From Bacteroidales bacterium (GTDB taxonomy: Bacteria; Bacteroidota; Bacteroidia; Bacteroidales; UBA932): a DNA stretch of 64,000 nt. Positions 1 through 8,825 of this stretch are shown here, in pieces (the first letter of the stretch is position 1; each line of letters starts with the position of its first letter). The notes beneath the pieces are model-generated. The model ran no database searches and was not told where the DNA came from. It was given only the letters and a program-made list of their open reading frames with translations. Position numbers and translations under genes: made by a program. The stretch covers positions 1 through 64,000 of the forward strand of contig JAFZWC010000021.1 in the NCBI GenBank assembly GCA_017617475.1, in the 5' to 3' direction.

Positions 1-706
1 CGGAGGCGCAGAAGAGGTCTTTGCGGATATCGGCCGGATTGAGCTCGATGTCGAACTCGCCGGCTTCGGGGAACACGGCTACGGAAGCGGCCGATGTCTG
101 GATGCGGCCCTGCGTTTCCGTCTGGGGCACGCGCTGCACGCGGTGCACGCCGGACTCATACTTCATGACGCCGTACACACCGTCGGTGCTGGAGGAAAGC
201 TTGAACACAATCTGCTTGTAGCCGCCGGCGGTTCCGGGAGCCTGGTCGCTGATTTCCAGCTTCCAGCCGCGGCGCTCGGCAAAGTGCTGATACATGCGGA
301 AAAGGTCGCCGGCGAAGATGGCGGCTTCGTCACCGCCGGTGCCGCCGCGGATTTCCACCATGGCGTTCTTGCTGTCATCGGGATCGGCCGGAATCAGGAG
401 AAGCTTGATGTTCTGCTCCATCTCCGGAAGCTTGGGTTCGATGGTTGCCACCTCGTCCCTCGCCATTTCCTTGAGGTCCTCATCCTTTTCGTTCATGAGG
501 ATATCCTTGGCCTGCGCCAGTTCATCCACCAGTCTCTTGTATTCCAGACCGGCGGCAATGATGGGCTGCAGTTCCTTGTAGTCCTTGTTGAGCTGGACAA
601 ACTTCTTCATGTCCGCAATCACTGCGGGGTCGGCCAGTTGCTCTTCCAGCTTCTTGTATTTGTCCTGGAGGCTCAGCACCTTCTCCAGGAGGGTATTCTC
701 TGCCAT
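1..706 (-). CDS. prfA: Peptide chain release factor 1 (C-terminal part outside window)
   Basis: Release factor 1 reads UAA and UAG stop codons and triggers hydrolysis of the finished peptide on the ribosome. The visible 235 codons start MAENTLLEKV and contain the family signature around VEIRGGTGGDEAAIF (family form EIRAGTGGDEA), followed by the start of the codon-recognition domain. The GGQ catalytic motif and the rest of the protein lie beyond base 1. The ATG at 704-706 sits 20 nt after a TATCTTTG promoter box on the same strand. The upstream sstT gene ends 36 nt before it. RF1 rather than RF2 is inferred from the N-terminal sequence; the tripeptide anticodon is not visible. Confidence 0.93.
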   Translation of the reverse strand, partial: MAENTLLEKVLSLQDKYKKLEEQLADPAVIADMKKFVQLNKDYKELQPIIAAGLEYKRLVDELAQAKDILMNEKDEDLKEMARDEVATIEPKLPEMEQNIKLLLIPADPDDSKNAMVEIRGGTGGDEAAIFAGDLFRMYQHFAERRGWKLEISDQAPGTAGGYKQIVFKLSSSTDGVYGVMKYESGVHRVQRVPQTETQGRIQTSAASVAVFPEAGEFDIELNPADIRKDLFCAS

Positions 707-726
707 AGCAATTGTGTTTTAGCCTG

Positions 727-734
727 CAAAGATA
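727..734 (-). promoter_or_regulatory. Bacteroidota -7 promoter box for prfA
   Basis: On the minus strand this reads TATCTTTG, an exact match to the TAnnTTTG consensus. It lies in the 36-nt gap between sstT and prfA and leaves a leader of roughly 15-20 nt. No clear TTTG -33 box is present. Confidence 0.5.
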
Positions 735-742
735 ATAAAAAA

Positions 743-1972
743 TCAGGACTTTCCATTGAGCTTGCGCCACTCGCGGTACTCGGCCGTGGCGGTGAAGAAG
801 ACGTCGCCGCTGGAATTGAGGGCCGTTTCCACGGAATCCTGCACCACGCCGATGATGAAGCCCACGGCCACCGCCTGCATGGCGATGTCGTTGCCGATGC
901 CCAGGAAAGAACAGGCCATGGGGATGAGCAGGAGCGAACCTCCGGCCACTCCGGAAGCACCGCAGGCGCCCAGCGTAGCCACCACACCCAGGAACACGGC
1001 GCTTGCGAAACTCACCTCGATTCCCAGTGTGTGGGCCACGGCCAGCGTCATCACCGTAATGGTAACGGCGGCGCCGTTCATATTGATGGTGGCGCCCAGC
1101 GGGATGCTCACGGAATAGAAATCCTTATCCAGTTCCAGCTTCTTGCAAAGGGCCATGTTAATGGGGATATTGGCGGCCGACGAACGGGTGAAGAAGGCCT
1201 GGAGGCCGCTCTCCTTCAGACAGGTCCACAGCAGCGGATACGGATTCTTTCCGGTGGCCAGGAAGGACCACAAGGGATTGAGGATGGTGGTATTGAAGAG
1301 CATGCAGCCCACCAGCACCAGGATCAGACGGCCATACGTGGTAAAAATCTCCAGCCCACTTTCCGACACGGCCGAGAACACCAGGCCCATGATGCCGAAG
1401 GGGGCGAACTGGATGATCCAGCGGACAATGAGGGAAATCACATCGGCCAGGTCGGCCACTACCTGGATGGTAGCGCCTGAAGCCACCAGCTTGAGTCCCA
1501 GGCCGATGAGGATGGACCAGAAGAGTATGCCGATGTAATTGGCCGTAGACAGGGAGGTCACGGGGTTGGCGACCATGTTGGTGAGCAAGTTACTGAACAC
1601 GTCCGAAAGGGCGGCCGGTGCGCTGGCTTCCGCCACGTCCTGCAACTGGAATGTGACCGGGAACAGGAAACTGCCCGCCACCGCCACCAGCGCCGCAGAG
1701 AGCGTACTGATGATATACAGGGCTATCACCGTCCCGAAGCGGGATCCCAGCCCGCCGTTGGCCTTGGCCAGGGAGGAAATGACCAGGATGCCCACCAGGA
1801 TGGGGGCAATGGCCTTGAGGGCGCTCACAAAGAGCTTTCCGAAGACGGCTATCCACGTCCAGCCCGGCACCAGCAGCGCCAGAACGGCGCCAATGACAAG
1901 GCCGATAAAGATGCGGAGAATCAAGCTGGAATCGGCCCATTTCTTCAGGAGGGCGGGGAACGGGTTTTTCAT
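743..1972 (-). CDS. sstT: Serine/threonine:Na+ symporter SstT
   Basis: Inner-membrane dicarboxylate/amino acid:cation symporter (DAACS) family protein, expected to import serine and threonine with sodium. The 409-residue product is close to the E. coli SstT length (414). It starts MKNPFPALLKKWADSSLILRI, like SstT, and contains many hydrophobic helices plus the family stretches LGATINMNGAA and GACGASGVAGGSLLLIP, which form the substrate/Na+ site. The frame is open further upstream, but that part overlaps the CoA-transferase gene and is not conserved-looking, so the ATG at 1970-1972 was chosen. It starts 14 nt after the CoA-transferase stop, probably in one operon. Confidence 0.92.
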   Translation of the reverse strand: MKNPFPALLKKWADSSLILRIFIGLVIGAVLALLVPGWTWIAVFGKLFVSALKAIAPILVGILVISSLAKANGGLGSRFGTVIALYIISTLSAALVAVAGSFLFPVTFQLQDVAEASAPAALSDVFSNLLTNMVANPVTSLSTANYIGILFWSILIGLGLKLVASGATIQVVADLADVISLIVRWIIQFAPFGIMGLVFSAVSESGLEIFTTYGRLILVLVGCMLFNTTILNPLWSFLATGKNPYPLLWTCLKESGLQAFFTRSSAANIPINMALCKKLELDKDFYSVSIPLGATINMNGAAVTITVMTLAVAHTLGIEVSFASAVFLGVVATLGACGASGVAGGSLLLIPMACSFLGIGNDIAMQAVAVGFIIGVVQDSVETALNSSGDVFFTATAEYREWRKLNGKS

Positions 1973-1986
1973 ATTGGCGGTTTTAA

Positions 1987-3249
1987 TTATCGGCCGAAGC
2001 GTTCGTAGGCGGCGCGTTCCAGGGCTTCCCGGTGGTCGGGATGGGCAATGCTGGTGAGCAGTTTGGCGCGCTCCTGCAGGGATTTTCCGTACAGGTTCAC
2101 GGCGCCGAATTCGGTCACTACCCACTGGACATCGGCCCTGGGCGTAACCACACCGGCACCGGGCTTGAGAACGGGCACAATCTTGGGCATGCCCTTGGTG
2201 GTGCGGGAAGCCATGGCGATGATGGCCTTTCCGCCCTTGGAGAGCTTGGCACCACGCACGAAGTCCAGCTGGCCGCCCGTACCGGAATAGATGCGGGTGC
2301 CGATGGAATCGGCGCACACCTGACCGGTCAGGTCAATCTCGATGGCTGAATTGATGGACACCATGCCGGGGTTGCGGGCTATGTTCCAGGGGTCGTTGGT
2401 ATAGGCTATCTCCTTCATGAGCACGGCGGGATTGCGGTCCACGAAGTCGTATACTTTCTGGGAACCCAGCAGGAAGGAGGCCACCACTTTGCCGGTATCA
2501 ATCACCTTGCAGGAGTTGTCAATAACGCCTTTCTGGATGAGCTGCAGGGCTCCGTCGGAGAACATTTCCGTATGAAGGCCCAGGTGTTTGTGGTCACGGA
2601 GGCAGGCACAGATGGCGTTGGGCATGGCGCCTATGCCCATCTGAAGGCAAGCGCCGTCGGGCACCAGTTCCGCACAGTGACGGCCGATGGCCTGGTCCGT
2701 TTCGGAAGGCTGGGCATATTCCTTGGTAATGAGGGGCGTATCTCCTTTGACCAATGCCGTGAAACGCTCCAGGGGAACCAGGTCTCCATAGGCGAAGGGC
2801 ACGTTGGGATTGACCACGGCAATACGCTCGCGGGCCACTTCCAGGGCAGCTACGGAGCAGTCTACCGAGGTGCCCAGCGACACCATGCCGTCCACGGGCT
2901 CCGACACCTGCACCAACGCCACGTCGCACCGGAGCGCGCCGTTGCGGTACATGGCCTGGGTTTCATAGAGATTGACGGGGAGATAATCGGCCAGGCCCTT
3001 TCCTACGTTTTCCCTTACATTGGGGCCGATGAAAAAGCCCTGGTCCAGGAAGGCGCCGCCCTCGGCATAGGGAGCCGGGCCTTCGGTATGGAAATGGTGA
3101 AAATGTACGTCTTCCAGTTCGCCGGCCCTCTCACACAAAGCCTGGATGAGGATGTGCGGCACGCTGGCAATGCTGGAAAGGTGGATGTGGTCACCGCTGC
3201 GTATCACACGGACGGCTTCCTGGGCTGTGATGAAGTTTGTCTTGTTCAT
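1987..3249 (-). CDS. Acetyl-CoA hydrolase/transferase family protein
   Basis: Cytosolic CoA-transferase of the acetyl-CoA hydrolase/4-hydroxybutyrate CoA-transferase family. It moves CoA between short-chain acyl-CoAs and acids such as acetate, or hydrolyses acyl-CoA. The 420-residue protein has the expected length. The motif GLHTEMFSDG places the catalytic glutamate, which forms the glutamyl-CoA thioester, near residue 228. QMGIGAMPNAI and the C-terminal TEFGAVNLYGKSLQERA are also typical. The start is the ATG at 3247-3249 (MNKTNFITAQE); a longer reading frame runs through the divergent promoter region and is rejected. The exact acyl substrate cannot be read from sequence; a fermentation role is inferred. 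Confidence 0.88.
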   Translation of the reverse strand: MNKTNFITAQEAVRVIRSGDHIHLSSIASVPHILIQALCERAGELEDVHFHHFHTEGPAPYAEGGAFLDQGFFIGPNVRENVGKGLADYLPVNLYETQAMYRNGALRCDVALVQVSEPVDGMVSLGTSVDCSVAALEVARERIAVVNPNVPFAYGDLVPLERFTALVKGDTPLITKEYAQPSETDQAIGRHCAELVPDGACLQMGIGAMPNAICACLRDHKHLGLHTEMFSDGALQLIQKGVIDNSCKVIDTGKVVASFLLGSQKVYDFVDRNPAVLMKEIAYTNDPWNIARNPGMVSINSAIEIDLTGQVCADSIGTRIYSGTGGQLDFVRGAKLSKGGKAIIAMASRTTKGMPKIVPVLKPGAGVVTPRADVQWVVTEFGAVNLYGKSLQERAKLLTSIAHPDHREALERAAYERFGR

Positions 3250-3257
3250 TTCGGGGA

Positions 3258-3265
3258 CAAATATA
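3258..3265 (-). promoter_or_regulatory. -7 promoter box for the CoA-transferase gene
   Basis: Minus-strand TATATTTG, 8 nt before the ATG, so the mRNA leader would be only a few nucleotides. It faces the mazG promoter in a 56-bp divergent intergenic region. Confidence 0.5.
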
Positions 3266-3278
3266 GCATAAAATGTTG

Positions 3279-3286
3279 TATCTTTG
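3279..3286 (+). promoter_or_regulatory. -7 promoter box for mazG
   Basis: TATCTTTG, an exact TAnnTTTG match, 19 nt before the mazG ATG. The -33 region is not convincing. Confidence 0.5.
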
Positions 3287-3305
3287 CGTCTCCAAAACAA
3301 TTTCT

Positions 3306-4097
3306 ATGCACACCAGAGAGGAAAAAACCGAAGCCTTCGGCCGATTGCTGGACATCATGGACGCCTTGCGCGAGAAATGCCCCTGGAACGCCGCCCAAAC
3401 CATGGAATCCATAAGGCCGATGTCGGAGGAGGAAGTATACGAACTCTCCGACACCATCCTGGAAGGCGACCGCCAGGGAACGGCCAAGGAGATTGGCGAC
3501 CTGCTGTACCACATGGTCTTCTACGCCCGGATCGGTGAGGAAGAAGGCGCATTCGACATTGCCGATTCCATCAACAAGGTGTGCGACAAGATGGTGTTCC
3601 GCCACCCGCACGTCTTCGGCCCCGAAGCCGGCAAGGCCACTTCGGCCAAAGAGATTGCCGATACCTGGGAACTGGTGAAAGCCAAGGAAAAGGACGGCAA
3701 CAAAACCGTGATGGGCGGCATCCCCAAGGCCATGCCCGCCATCCTCAAGGCCCTGTCCATGCAGGAGAAGGCCCGAGGCTGCGGTTTTGACTGGGAAAAG
3801 AAAGAGGACGTCTGGGACAAGGTGCAGGAAGAAGTGGGCGAAGTCACGGAAGCCACCCTCTCGGCCAGTCCGGAACAGCTGGAAATGGAATTCGGCGACC
3901 TCCTGTTTGCCGTGATCAACGCCGCCCGCCTCTATGGCGTGGACCCGGAAGCCGCCCTGGGCCGCTCCAGCGAAAAGTTCCGCCGCCGCTTCAACTACGT
4001 AGAGGCCGAAACCCTCCGCAGCGGCCGCCAGCTCAAGGACATGACCCTGGCCCAGATGGACGCCCTCTGGGACGAGGCTAAGGCCAAGGGGCTGTAG
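3306..4097 (+). CDS. mazG: Nucleoside triphosphate pyrophosphohydrolase MazG
   Basis: House-cleaning enzyme that hydrolyses (d)NTPs to NMP and pyrophosphate. The 263-residue protein has the two MazG repeats of the long bacterial form: the first near residues 10-120 (EEEVYELSDTI, then AKEIGDLLYHMVFYARI), the second near 165-250 (KVQEEVGEVTEA, then LEMEFGDLLFAVINAARLYG). The acidic EExxE and ExxD residues that bind Mg2+ are present in both. The short CPWNAAQT stretch near the N-terminus is typical. The ATG at 3306 fits the family N-terminus and the promoter; an in-frame start at 3273 overlaps the promoter box and was rejected. Confidence 0.93.
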   Translation: MHTREEKTEAFGRLLDIMDALREKCPWNAAQTMESIRPMSEEEVYELSDTILEGDRQGTAKEIGDLLYHMVFYARIGEEEGAFDIADSINKVCDKMVFRHPHVFGPEAGKATSAKEIADTWELVKAKEKDGNKTVMGGIPKAMPAILKALSMQEKARGCGFDWEKKEDVWDKVQEEVGEVTEATLSASPEQLEMEFGDLLFAVINAARLYGVDPEAALGRSSEKFRRRFNYVEAETLRSGRQLKDMTLAQMDALWDEAKAKGL

Positions 4098-4101
4098 GCT
4101 A

Positions 4102-4132
4102 TTGTTTTATTCATCGGCATTGTCTATTTTTG
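4102..4132 (+). promoter_or_regulatory. Promoter of the cytochrome bd operon
   Basis: TTG at 4102-4104 (-33) is followed 20 nt later by TATTTTTG at 4125-4132 (-7). It lies just after the mazG stop and 18 nt before the DUF4492 ATG. Confidence 0.6.
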
Positions 4133-4150
4133 TAGAAAAGACGCTGCCGT

Positions 4151-4399
4151 ATGAGTCAACATAAGGGCATCTTTTCTTTTTTTGCCTCCCTGTATCGGGA
4201 CGGTTTCCGCAACATGACCTGGGGAAAGCCCCTGGTTTGGCTCATCCTGCTCAAGCTCGTCATCCTTTTCGGCATACTCCGCATCTTTTTCTTCAAGCCG
4301 GCCATGCGCGGGCTCTCGGATGAGGAGAAGAGCGAAAAGGTGGGCTCTGTATTGACTCAACCCCATAACACAGATACACTGAAACTAATAACCGAATAA
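4151..4399 (+). CDS. DUF4492 small membrane protein upstream of cydAB
   Basis: 82-residue protein with one strong hydrophobic helix near residues 28-48 (LVWLILLKLVILFGILRIFFF), a basic N-terminus and an acidic tail. Small DUF4492 proteins are regularly found directly upstream of cydAB in Bacteroidota and Campylobacterota. The gene ends 3 nt before cydA, so translation is probably coupled. A role as an accessory or assembly subunit of the bd oxidase is inferred from this position, by analogy with CydX-type small subunits; no enzymatic function is visible. Confidence 0.85.
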   Translation: MSQHKGIFSFFASLYRDGFRNMTWGKPLVWLILLKLVILFGILRIFFFKPAMRGLSDEEKSEKVGSVLTQPHNTDTLKLITE

Positions 4400-4402
4400 G
4401 CT

Positions 4403-5890
4403 ATGGACGTAGTCATCTGGTCGCGAATCCAGTTCGCGATGACAGCCGCTTACCATTGGCTGTTTGTCCCCCTCACCCTGGGCCTGGCCCTGGTGATGGC
4501 GGTGATGGAAACCCTCTACGTGGTCAAGAAGGACGAGTTCTGGAAAAAGACCGCCCAGTTCTGGATCAAGCTCTTTGCCATCAACTTTGCCGTGGGCATC
4601 GCTACCGGCATTATCCTGGAATTTGAATTCGGCACCAACTGGAGCAATTACTCCTGGATGGTGGGAGACATGTTCGGTGCGCCGCTGGCCATAGAAGGCA
4701 TTCTGGCCTTCTTCATGGAGGCTACCTTCTTCGCCGTCATGTTCTTCGGCTGGAACAAGGTGTCGCCCAAATTCCACCTCGCTTCCACCTGGCTCACTGG
4801 CATAGGCGCCACCATAAGTGCCTACTGGATTCTGGTGGCCAACGGTTGGATGCAAAACCCCGTGGGCACCACCTTCAACCCGGAAACCGTTCGCAGCGAG
4901 ATGGCCTCCGCGGCCGCTTTCTGGGAAGTGATTTCCAATCCCGTGGCGGTGAGCAAATTCTGCCACTCCGTTACCAGCGGCTGGGTTACCGGCGGCATCT
5001 TCGTGGTGGGCGTCAGCGCCTGGTACCTGCTCAAGAAGCGGCATGTTGAATTCGCTAAGAAGAGCATGCTGGTGGGTGCCATCGTGGGCCTGGTGGGCTC
5101 CGGTGCCGTAATGCTCTCCGGCGACTCCTCCGGCGTACACGCGGCCGAATTCCAGCCCATGAAACTGGCGGCGGCCGAGGGCCTGGAGGACGGCGGCAAC
5201 GGTGCGGCATTCACCATTGTCCCCGGCATCCGGGTGCCGCACATGCTGTCGCTGCTGGCTACGCATGACTGGAACGGCTTCGTGCCCGGCATCAACGACA
5301 TCCTGAACGGCTACACGGACAATGAGGGGAACGAGATTCCTTCCGTGGCCGAAAAGATAGCCATGGGACGGGAGGCGCTGGTTGCGCTGGCCTGGTACAG
5401 GGAGACCGATGACCCGTCGGAGAAAGCCGAAGCCCGGTATGCGCTGGAAGAGAACGTCCAGTACATGGGCTACGGCCATCTGGAGAAGCCGGAAGACGTG
5501 ATTCCTCCGGTGGGCGTGGTATTCTGGGCCTTCCGCTTCATGATTGGCCTGGGTATGCTCATCGCCCTGGTACTGCTGCTTGCGCTCATTGCCGTATGGA
5601 AGGACAAGCTGGGCGCCTGGAAGTGGCTGCTCTGGGCCGCCATCATCTGCATCCCGCTGGCCTACATTACCGGCCAGTGCGGCTGGATCGTGGCCGAGGT
5701 CGGCCGTCAGCCCTGGACCATCCAGGGCCTGCTGCCGGTGAACGTGGCCATCTCTTCCCTGAGCGCCGGCGCCGTGATCACCACCTTCTTCGTGTTCCTG
5801 GCCGTGTTCGCCCTGTTCCTGGCCATAGAAATCCGCATTATGGTCCGCGCCATCGGCAAGGGCCCCGAAGTTGAACCCGAAAACATCTAA
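4403..5890 (+). CDS. cydA: Cytochrome bd quinol oxidase subunit I
   Basis: Membrane subunit that oxidises quinol and carries heme b558 and the b595/d site where oxygen is reduced. The 495-residue sequence starts with the typical RIQFAMTAAYHWLFVPLTLG; the heme-ligand His is residue 18. A second conserved His is near residue 188 (SKFCHSVTSGWVTGG), and the acidic proton-pathway helix is at GAPLAIEGILAFFMEATFF. The GWIVAEVGRQPW motif near the C-terminus is a CydA hallmark. The protein is slightly shorter than E. coli CydA. It allows respiration at low oxygen, fitting a gut anaerobe that scavenges traces of oxygen. Confidence 0.97.
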   Translation: MDVVIWSRIQFAMTAAYHWLFVPLTLGLALVMAVMETLYVVKKDEFWKKTAQFWIKLFAINFAVGIATGIILEFEFGTNWSNYSWMVGDMFGAPLAIEGILAFFMEATFFAVMFFGWNKVSPKFHLASTWLTGIGATISAYWILVANGWMQNPVGTTFNPETVRSEMASAAAFWEVISNPVAVSKFCHSVTSGWVTGGIFVVGVSAWYLLKKRHVEFAKKSMLVGAIVGLVGSGAVMLSGDSSGVHAAEFQPMKLAAAEGLEDGGNGAAFTIVPGIRVPHMLSLLATHDWNGFVPGINDILNGYTDNEGNEIPSVAEKIAMGREALVALAWYRETDDPSEKAEARYALEENVQYMGYGHLEKPEDVIPPVGVVFWAFRFMIGLGMLIALVLLLALIAVWKDKLGAWKWLLWAAIICIPLAYITGQCGWIVAEVGRQPWTIQGLLPVNVAISSLSAGAVITTFFVFLAVFALFLAIEIRIMVRAIGKGPEVEPENI

Positions 5891-5893
5891 GCC

Positions 5894-7033
5894 ATGACTT
5901 ACGAATTCTTACAGAACTACTGGTGGGTCCTGATTGCCCTGCTGGGCGGTCTGCTGGTGGCCCTGATGTTTGTGCAGGGCGCCAACCTGCATCTGGGAAA
6001 CCGCGTTCTGAGTGACACCCAGAAGCGCATGATCCTCAATTCCACCGGCCGCAAATGGGAACTCACGTTCACCACGCTGGTTACCTTCGGCGGCGCTTTC
6101 TTCGCCTCTTTCCCGCTCTTCTACAGCACCAGTTTCGGCGGTGCCTATTGGGTATGGGTCCTGCTCCTGATTACCTTCGTGTTCCAGGCCGTGGCCTACG
6201 AGTTCCAGAACAAGAAGGGTAATCTTCTGGGTGTAAAGGGCTTCCGCGTTGCCCTTATGGTCAACGGCATCCTGGCCCCCTTCCTGGTGGGAACGGCTGT
6301 GGGAACCTTCTTCACAGGTTCCGATTTCACGGTGAGCAAGGTAGCCATCACTAATCCTTCGGCCCCTGTCATCAGTACCTGGGGCAATGGCTGGCACGGT
6401 CTGGAGGCCCTGGGCCAGTACCATGCCGTGCTGCTGGGCTGCACCGTCATGTTCCTGGCCGCCATCCTGGGTTCCCTGTATATTCTGAATAATGTAGACG
6501 ACGAACATATCCAGGCCCAGATGCGCCGCAGCGTCAAGTTGTCCATCGGCCCGTTCCTGTTCTTCTTCCTGAGCTGGGCGGTTATTCTGATGGTGCGCCA
6601 GGGCTTTGCCGTCTCGCCGGACGGTGTGGTTTCCCTGGAGCCGTTCAAATACTGGCACAACCTCCTGGCCATGCCGGTGGTGCTGTGCATGCTTCTGGTG
6701 GGCGTTGTGCTGGTGCTTTATAGCCTGTACCTGGGTGCGTTCAGCCAGTCCCGCAAGGGAATCTGGTTCGCCATGCCTGGTACGGTGCTGGTGGTGATGA
6801 GCGTGTTCTTCCTGGCCGGCTTCAACGGCACGGCCTATTATCCGTCCTGCACGGACCTCCAGAGTTCCCTGTATCTGGACAACAGCTGCTCCAGCTACTT
6901 CACGCTACAGGTCATGTCCTGCGTCTCGCTCCTGATTCCGTTTGTAGTGGCGTACATAGCCTACGCCTGGCACCAGATGGATAAGAAGAAGATTACGGCC
7001 GAAGAGATAGAAGGCACCCCGGATAAGTACTAA
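5894..7033 (+). CDS. cydB: Cytochrome bd quinol oxidase subunit II
   Basis: Second integral membrane subunit of the bd oxidase, 379 residues with about eight or nine hydrophobic helices. Typical CydB features are the N-terminal NYWWVLIALLGGLLVALMF, the FQNKKGN-type loop near residue 110 and the SPYLVP-like region replaced here by YYPSCTDLQSSLYLDNS, a form also common in Bacteroidota. It begins 3 nt after the cydA stop. A strong hairpin follows at 7071-7105 and probably ends the operon. Function and partner are well established for the family. Confidence 0.95.
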   Translation: MTYEFLQNYWWVLIALLGGLLVALMFVQGANLHLGNRVLSDTQKRMILNSTGRKWELTFTTLVTFGGAFFASFPLFYSTSFGGAYWVWVLLLITFVFQAVAYEFQNKKGNLLGVKGFRVALMVNGILAPFLVGTAVGTFFTGSDFTVSKVAITNPSAPVISTWGNGWHGLEALGQYHAVLLGCTVMFLAAILGSLYILNNVDDEHIQAQMRRSVKLSIGPFLFFFLSWAVILMVRQGFAVSPDGVVSLEPFKYWHNLLAMPVVLCMLLVGVVLVLYSLYLGAFSQSRKGIWFAMPGTVLVVMSVFFLAGFNGTAYYPSCTDLQSSLYLDNSCSSYFTLQVMSCVSLLIPFVVAYIAYAWHQMDKKKITAEEIEGTPDKY

Positions 7034-7070
7034 GCGTGGGTACAAGTCGTTGATAATCTGATATATAAGT

Positions 7071-7105
7071 AATTACCCCCGGGCTTTTTTAGCCTGGGGG
7101 TAATT
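7071..7105. terminator. Strong hairpin between convergent cydB and the HerA-like gene
   Basis: A perfect 10-bp outer stem (AATTACCCCC with GGGGGTAATT) continues into GGCT/AGCC around a loop of six Ts. It sits 37 nt after cydB and 37 nt before the stop of the convergent gene. There is no clean T-run after it, so it may act as a bidirectional transcript end rather than a classic rho-independent terminator. Confidence 0.6.
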
Positions 7106-7142
7106 GTATAAAAAGCTATAGCTCAGCGGTTTGCGCCCACGG

Positions 7143-8780
7143 CTACTTAATCAAGTTACCCAGAATGCTGCGGGTAAGCTCTTTGGTGAGGGTGTTGGTG
7201 GCGCTGCGCGTGGCCTTCTTTACCACTTTCTCGCCGGTGGAAGTCTTGGAGGTGGTCTTCTTGCCGGTAATCTTGCCCGTAACGGCGTCGGCCGCGGCGG
7301 CGGCAGCTACGCCGGTGACGGCGGTGATCACAGACTTGAGCACCTTGGCGCCGATGCCGTTAGATTTCTTCTTGGCGGCCTCCTTGGCAGCCTTTTCGGC
7401 CTCCTTGGCGGCTTTGGCGTCTTCCTTGGCCTGGATGGCGGCCTGGCGTTCGGCCTCGGCGGCGGCTTCAATCTCGGCCTTCTGGCGCTCGGCCTCCTGG
7501 GTGGCGGCGGTGATGAGTTCGTAGGCGCTTTCGCGGTCAATGGCGTGGTCATAGCGGCCGTAGAGGCGGCTGCGCTTGATGATATCGGCCCTCTGGTCTT
7601 CCGAAATGGCGCCGATCTGGCTTAACGGGAACAGGATCTTGGCGCGTTCCACCATGGCCGGGGTGCCCTTCTCGTCCAGGAAGGAGACCAGAGCTTCGCC
7701 GGTACCCAGCTCCAGGAGCGTGTCGTAAGTCTTGAAGGCAGGGTTGGCGCGGAAGGTATCGGCCGCTACGCGCACGGCCTTCTGGTCCTGCGGCGTGTAG
7801 GCACGGAGGGCATGCTGCACGCGGTTGCCCAGCTGGCCCAGGATGTTGGACGGGATGTCCGTGGGGCTCTGGGTGATGAAATAGATGCCCACGCCCTTGG
7901 AACGGATGAGGCGGATCACCTGCTCAATCTTGTCCGTAAGGGCCTTGGAAGTGCCTTCGAAGAGCATGTGGGCCTCGTCGAAGAAGAACACCAGCTTGGG
8001 AAGATCCATCTCCCCTACCTCGGGCAGGGTGGCGTATAGCTCGGAGAGCAGCCACAGCAGGAAGGTGGAATAAAGCTTGGGCTGGAGCATGAGCTTATCG
8101 GCCGCCAGCACGTTCATGATGCCCTTTCCGCCTTCACACTGAAGCAGGTCGTAGATATCGAAGTCGGGCTCGCCGAAGAACTTCTCCGCTCCCTGGTTTT
8201 CAAGGGCCAGCAGCGCGCGCTGGATGGCGCCCACCGAGGCCGATGTCACATTGCCGTACTGCGTGGTATATTCCGCAGCGTTCTGCCCCACAAAGTTGAG
8301 CATGGCACGGAGGTCCTTGAGGTCGATGAGCAGTAGACCGTTGTCGTCGGCAATCTTGAAGACGATATTGAGGACGCCGGTCTGGGTCTCGTTCAAGTCC
8401 ATCAGGCGGCCCAGCATGTCCGGTCCCATACGGGAAATGGTGGAACGCATGGGGTGGCCCTGCTCCCCGTACACGTCAAAAAAGCGTACCGGGCAGCTCT
8501 GGAACTGAGGGTCGGAAATGCCGAACTCCGGCAGGCGCTTCTCAATGAAGCCCGAGAGTTTACCCACCTGGGAGATACCGCTGAGGTCTCCCTTCATATC
8601 GGCCATGAAACAAGGTACGCCAGCCTGGCAGAAAGTCTCTGCCAGCACTTGCAGGGTAACGGTTTTACCGGTACCGGTGGCACCGGCGATGAGTCCGTGG
8701 CGGCAAGCCATCTTCCCCGTAAGGGAAATGGGGCCATTGGCAGAATGGGCAACGTACAGCCCTCTTTCTTTGTCTAGCAT
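7143..8780 (-). CDS. DUF853/HerA-like P-loop ATPase
   Basis: Cytosolic ATPase of the HerA-FtsK superfamily, related to E. coli YjgR (DUF853). Residues 1-420 hold the ATPase core: Walker A GATGTGKT near residue 33, Walker B in LVFFFDEAHMLF near residue 250, and sensor-type ITQSPTDIPSNILGQLGNRVQHALRA. The last 120 residues differ in character: an Ala/Lys/Glu-rich coiled coil (EAERQKAEIEAAAEAERQ and similar), then a basic segment with an Ala run. The tail may contact nucleic acid or the membrane. The physiological role of the family is not settled. It lies 45 nt after cstA on the same strand, possibly with its own promoter. Confidence 0.85.
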   Translation of the reverse strand: MLDKERGLYVAHSANGPISLTGKMACRHGLIAGATGTGKTVTLQVLAETFCQAGVPCFMADMKGDLSGISQVGKLSGFIEKRLPEFGISDPQFQSCPVRFFDVYGEQGHPMRSTISRMGPDMLGRLMDLNETQTGVLNIVFKIADDNGLLLIDLKDLRAMLNFVGQNAAEYTTQYGNVTSASVGAIQRALLALENQGAEKFFGEPDFDIYDLLQCEGGKGIMNVLAADKLMLQPKLYSTFLLWLLSELYATLPEVGEMDLPKLVFFFDEAHMLFEGTSKALTDKIEQVIRLIRSKGVGIYFITQSPTDIPSNILGQLGNRVQHALRAYTPQDQKAVRVAADTFRANPAFKTYDTLLELGTGEALVSFLDEKGTPAMVERAKILFPLSQIGAISEDQRADIIKRSRLYGRYDHAIDRESAYELITAATQEAERQKAEIEAAAEAERQAAIQAKEDAKAAKEAEKAAKEAAKKKSNGIGAKVLKSVITAVTGVAAAAAADAVTGKITGKKTTSKTSTGEKVVKKATRSATNTLTKELTRSILGNLIK

Positions 8781-8825
8781 ATCTTTATGTTATTAATTAC
8801 TGGTGAGGATGAATAGGTGCCCTAT

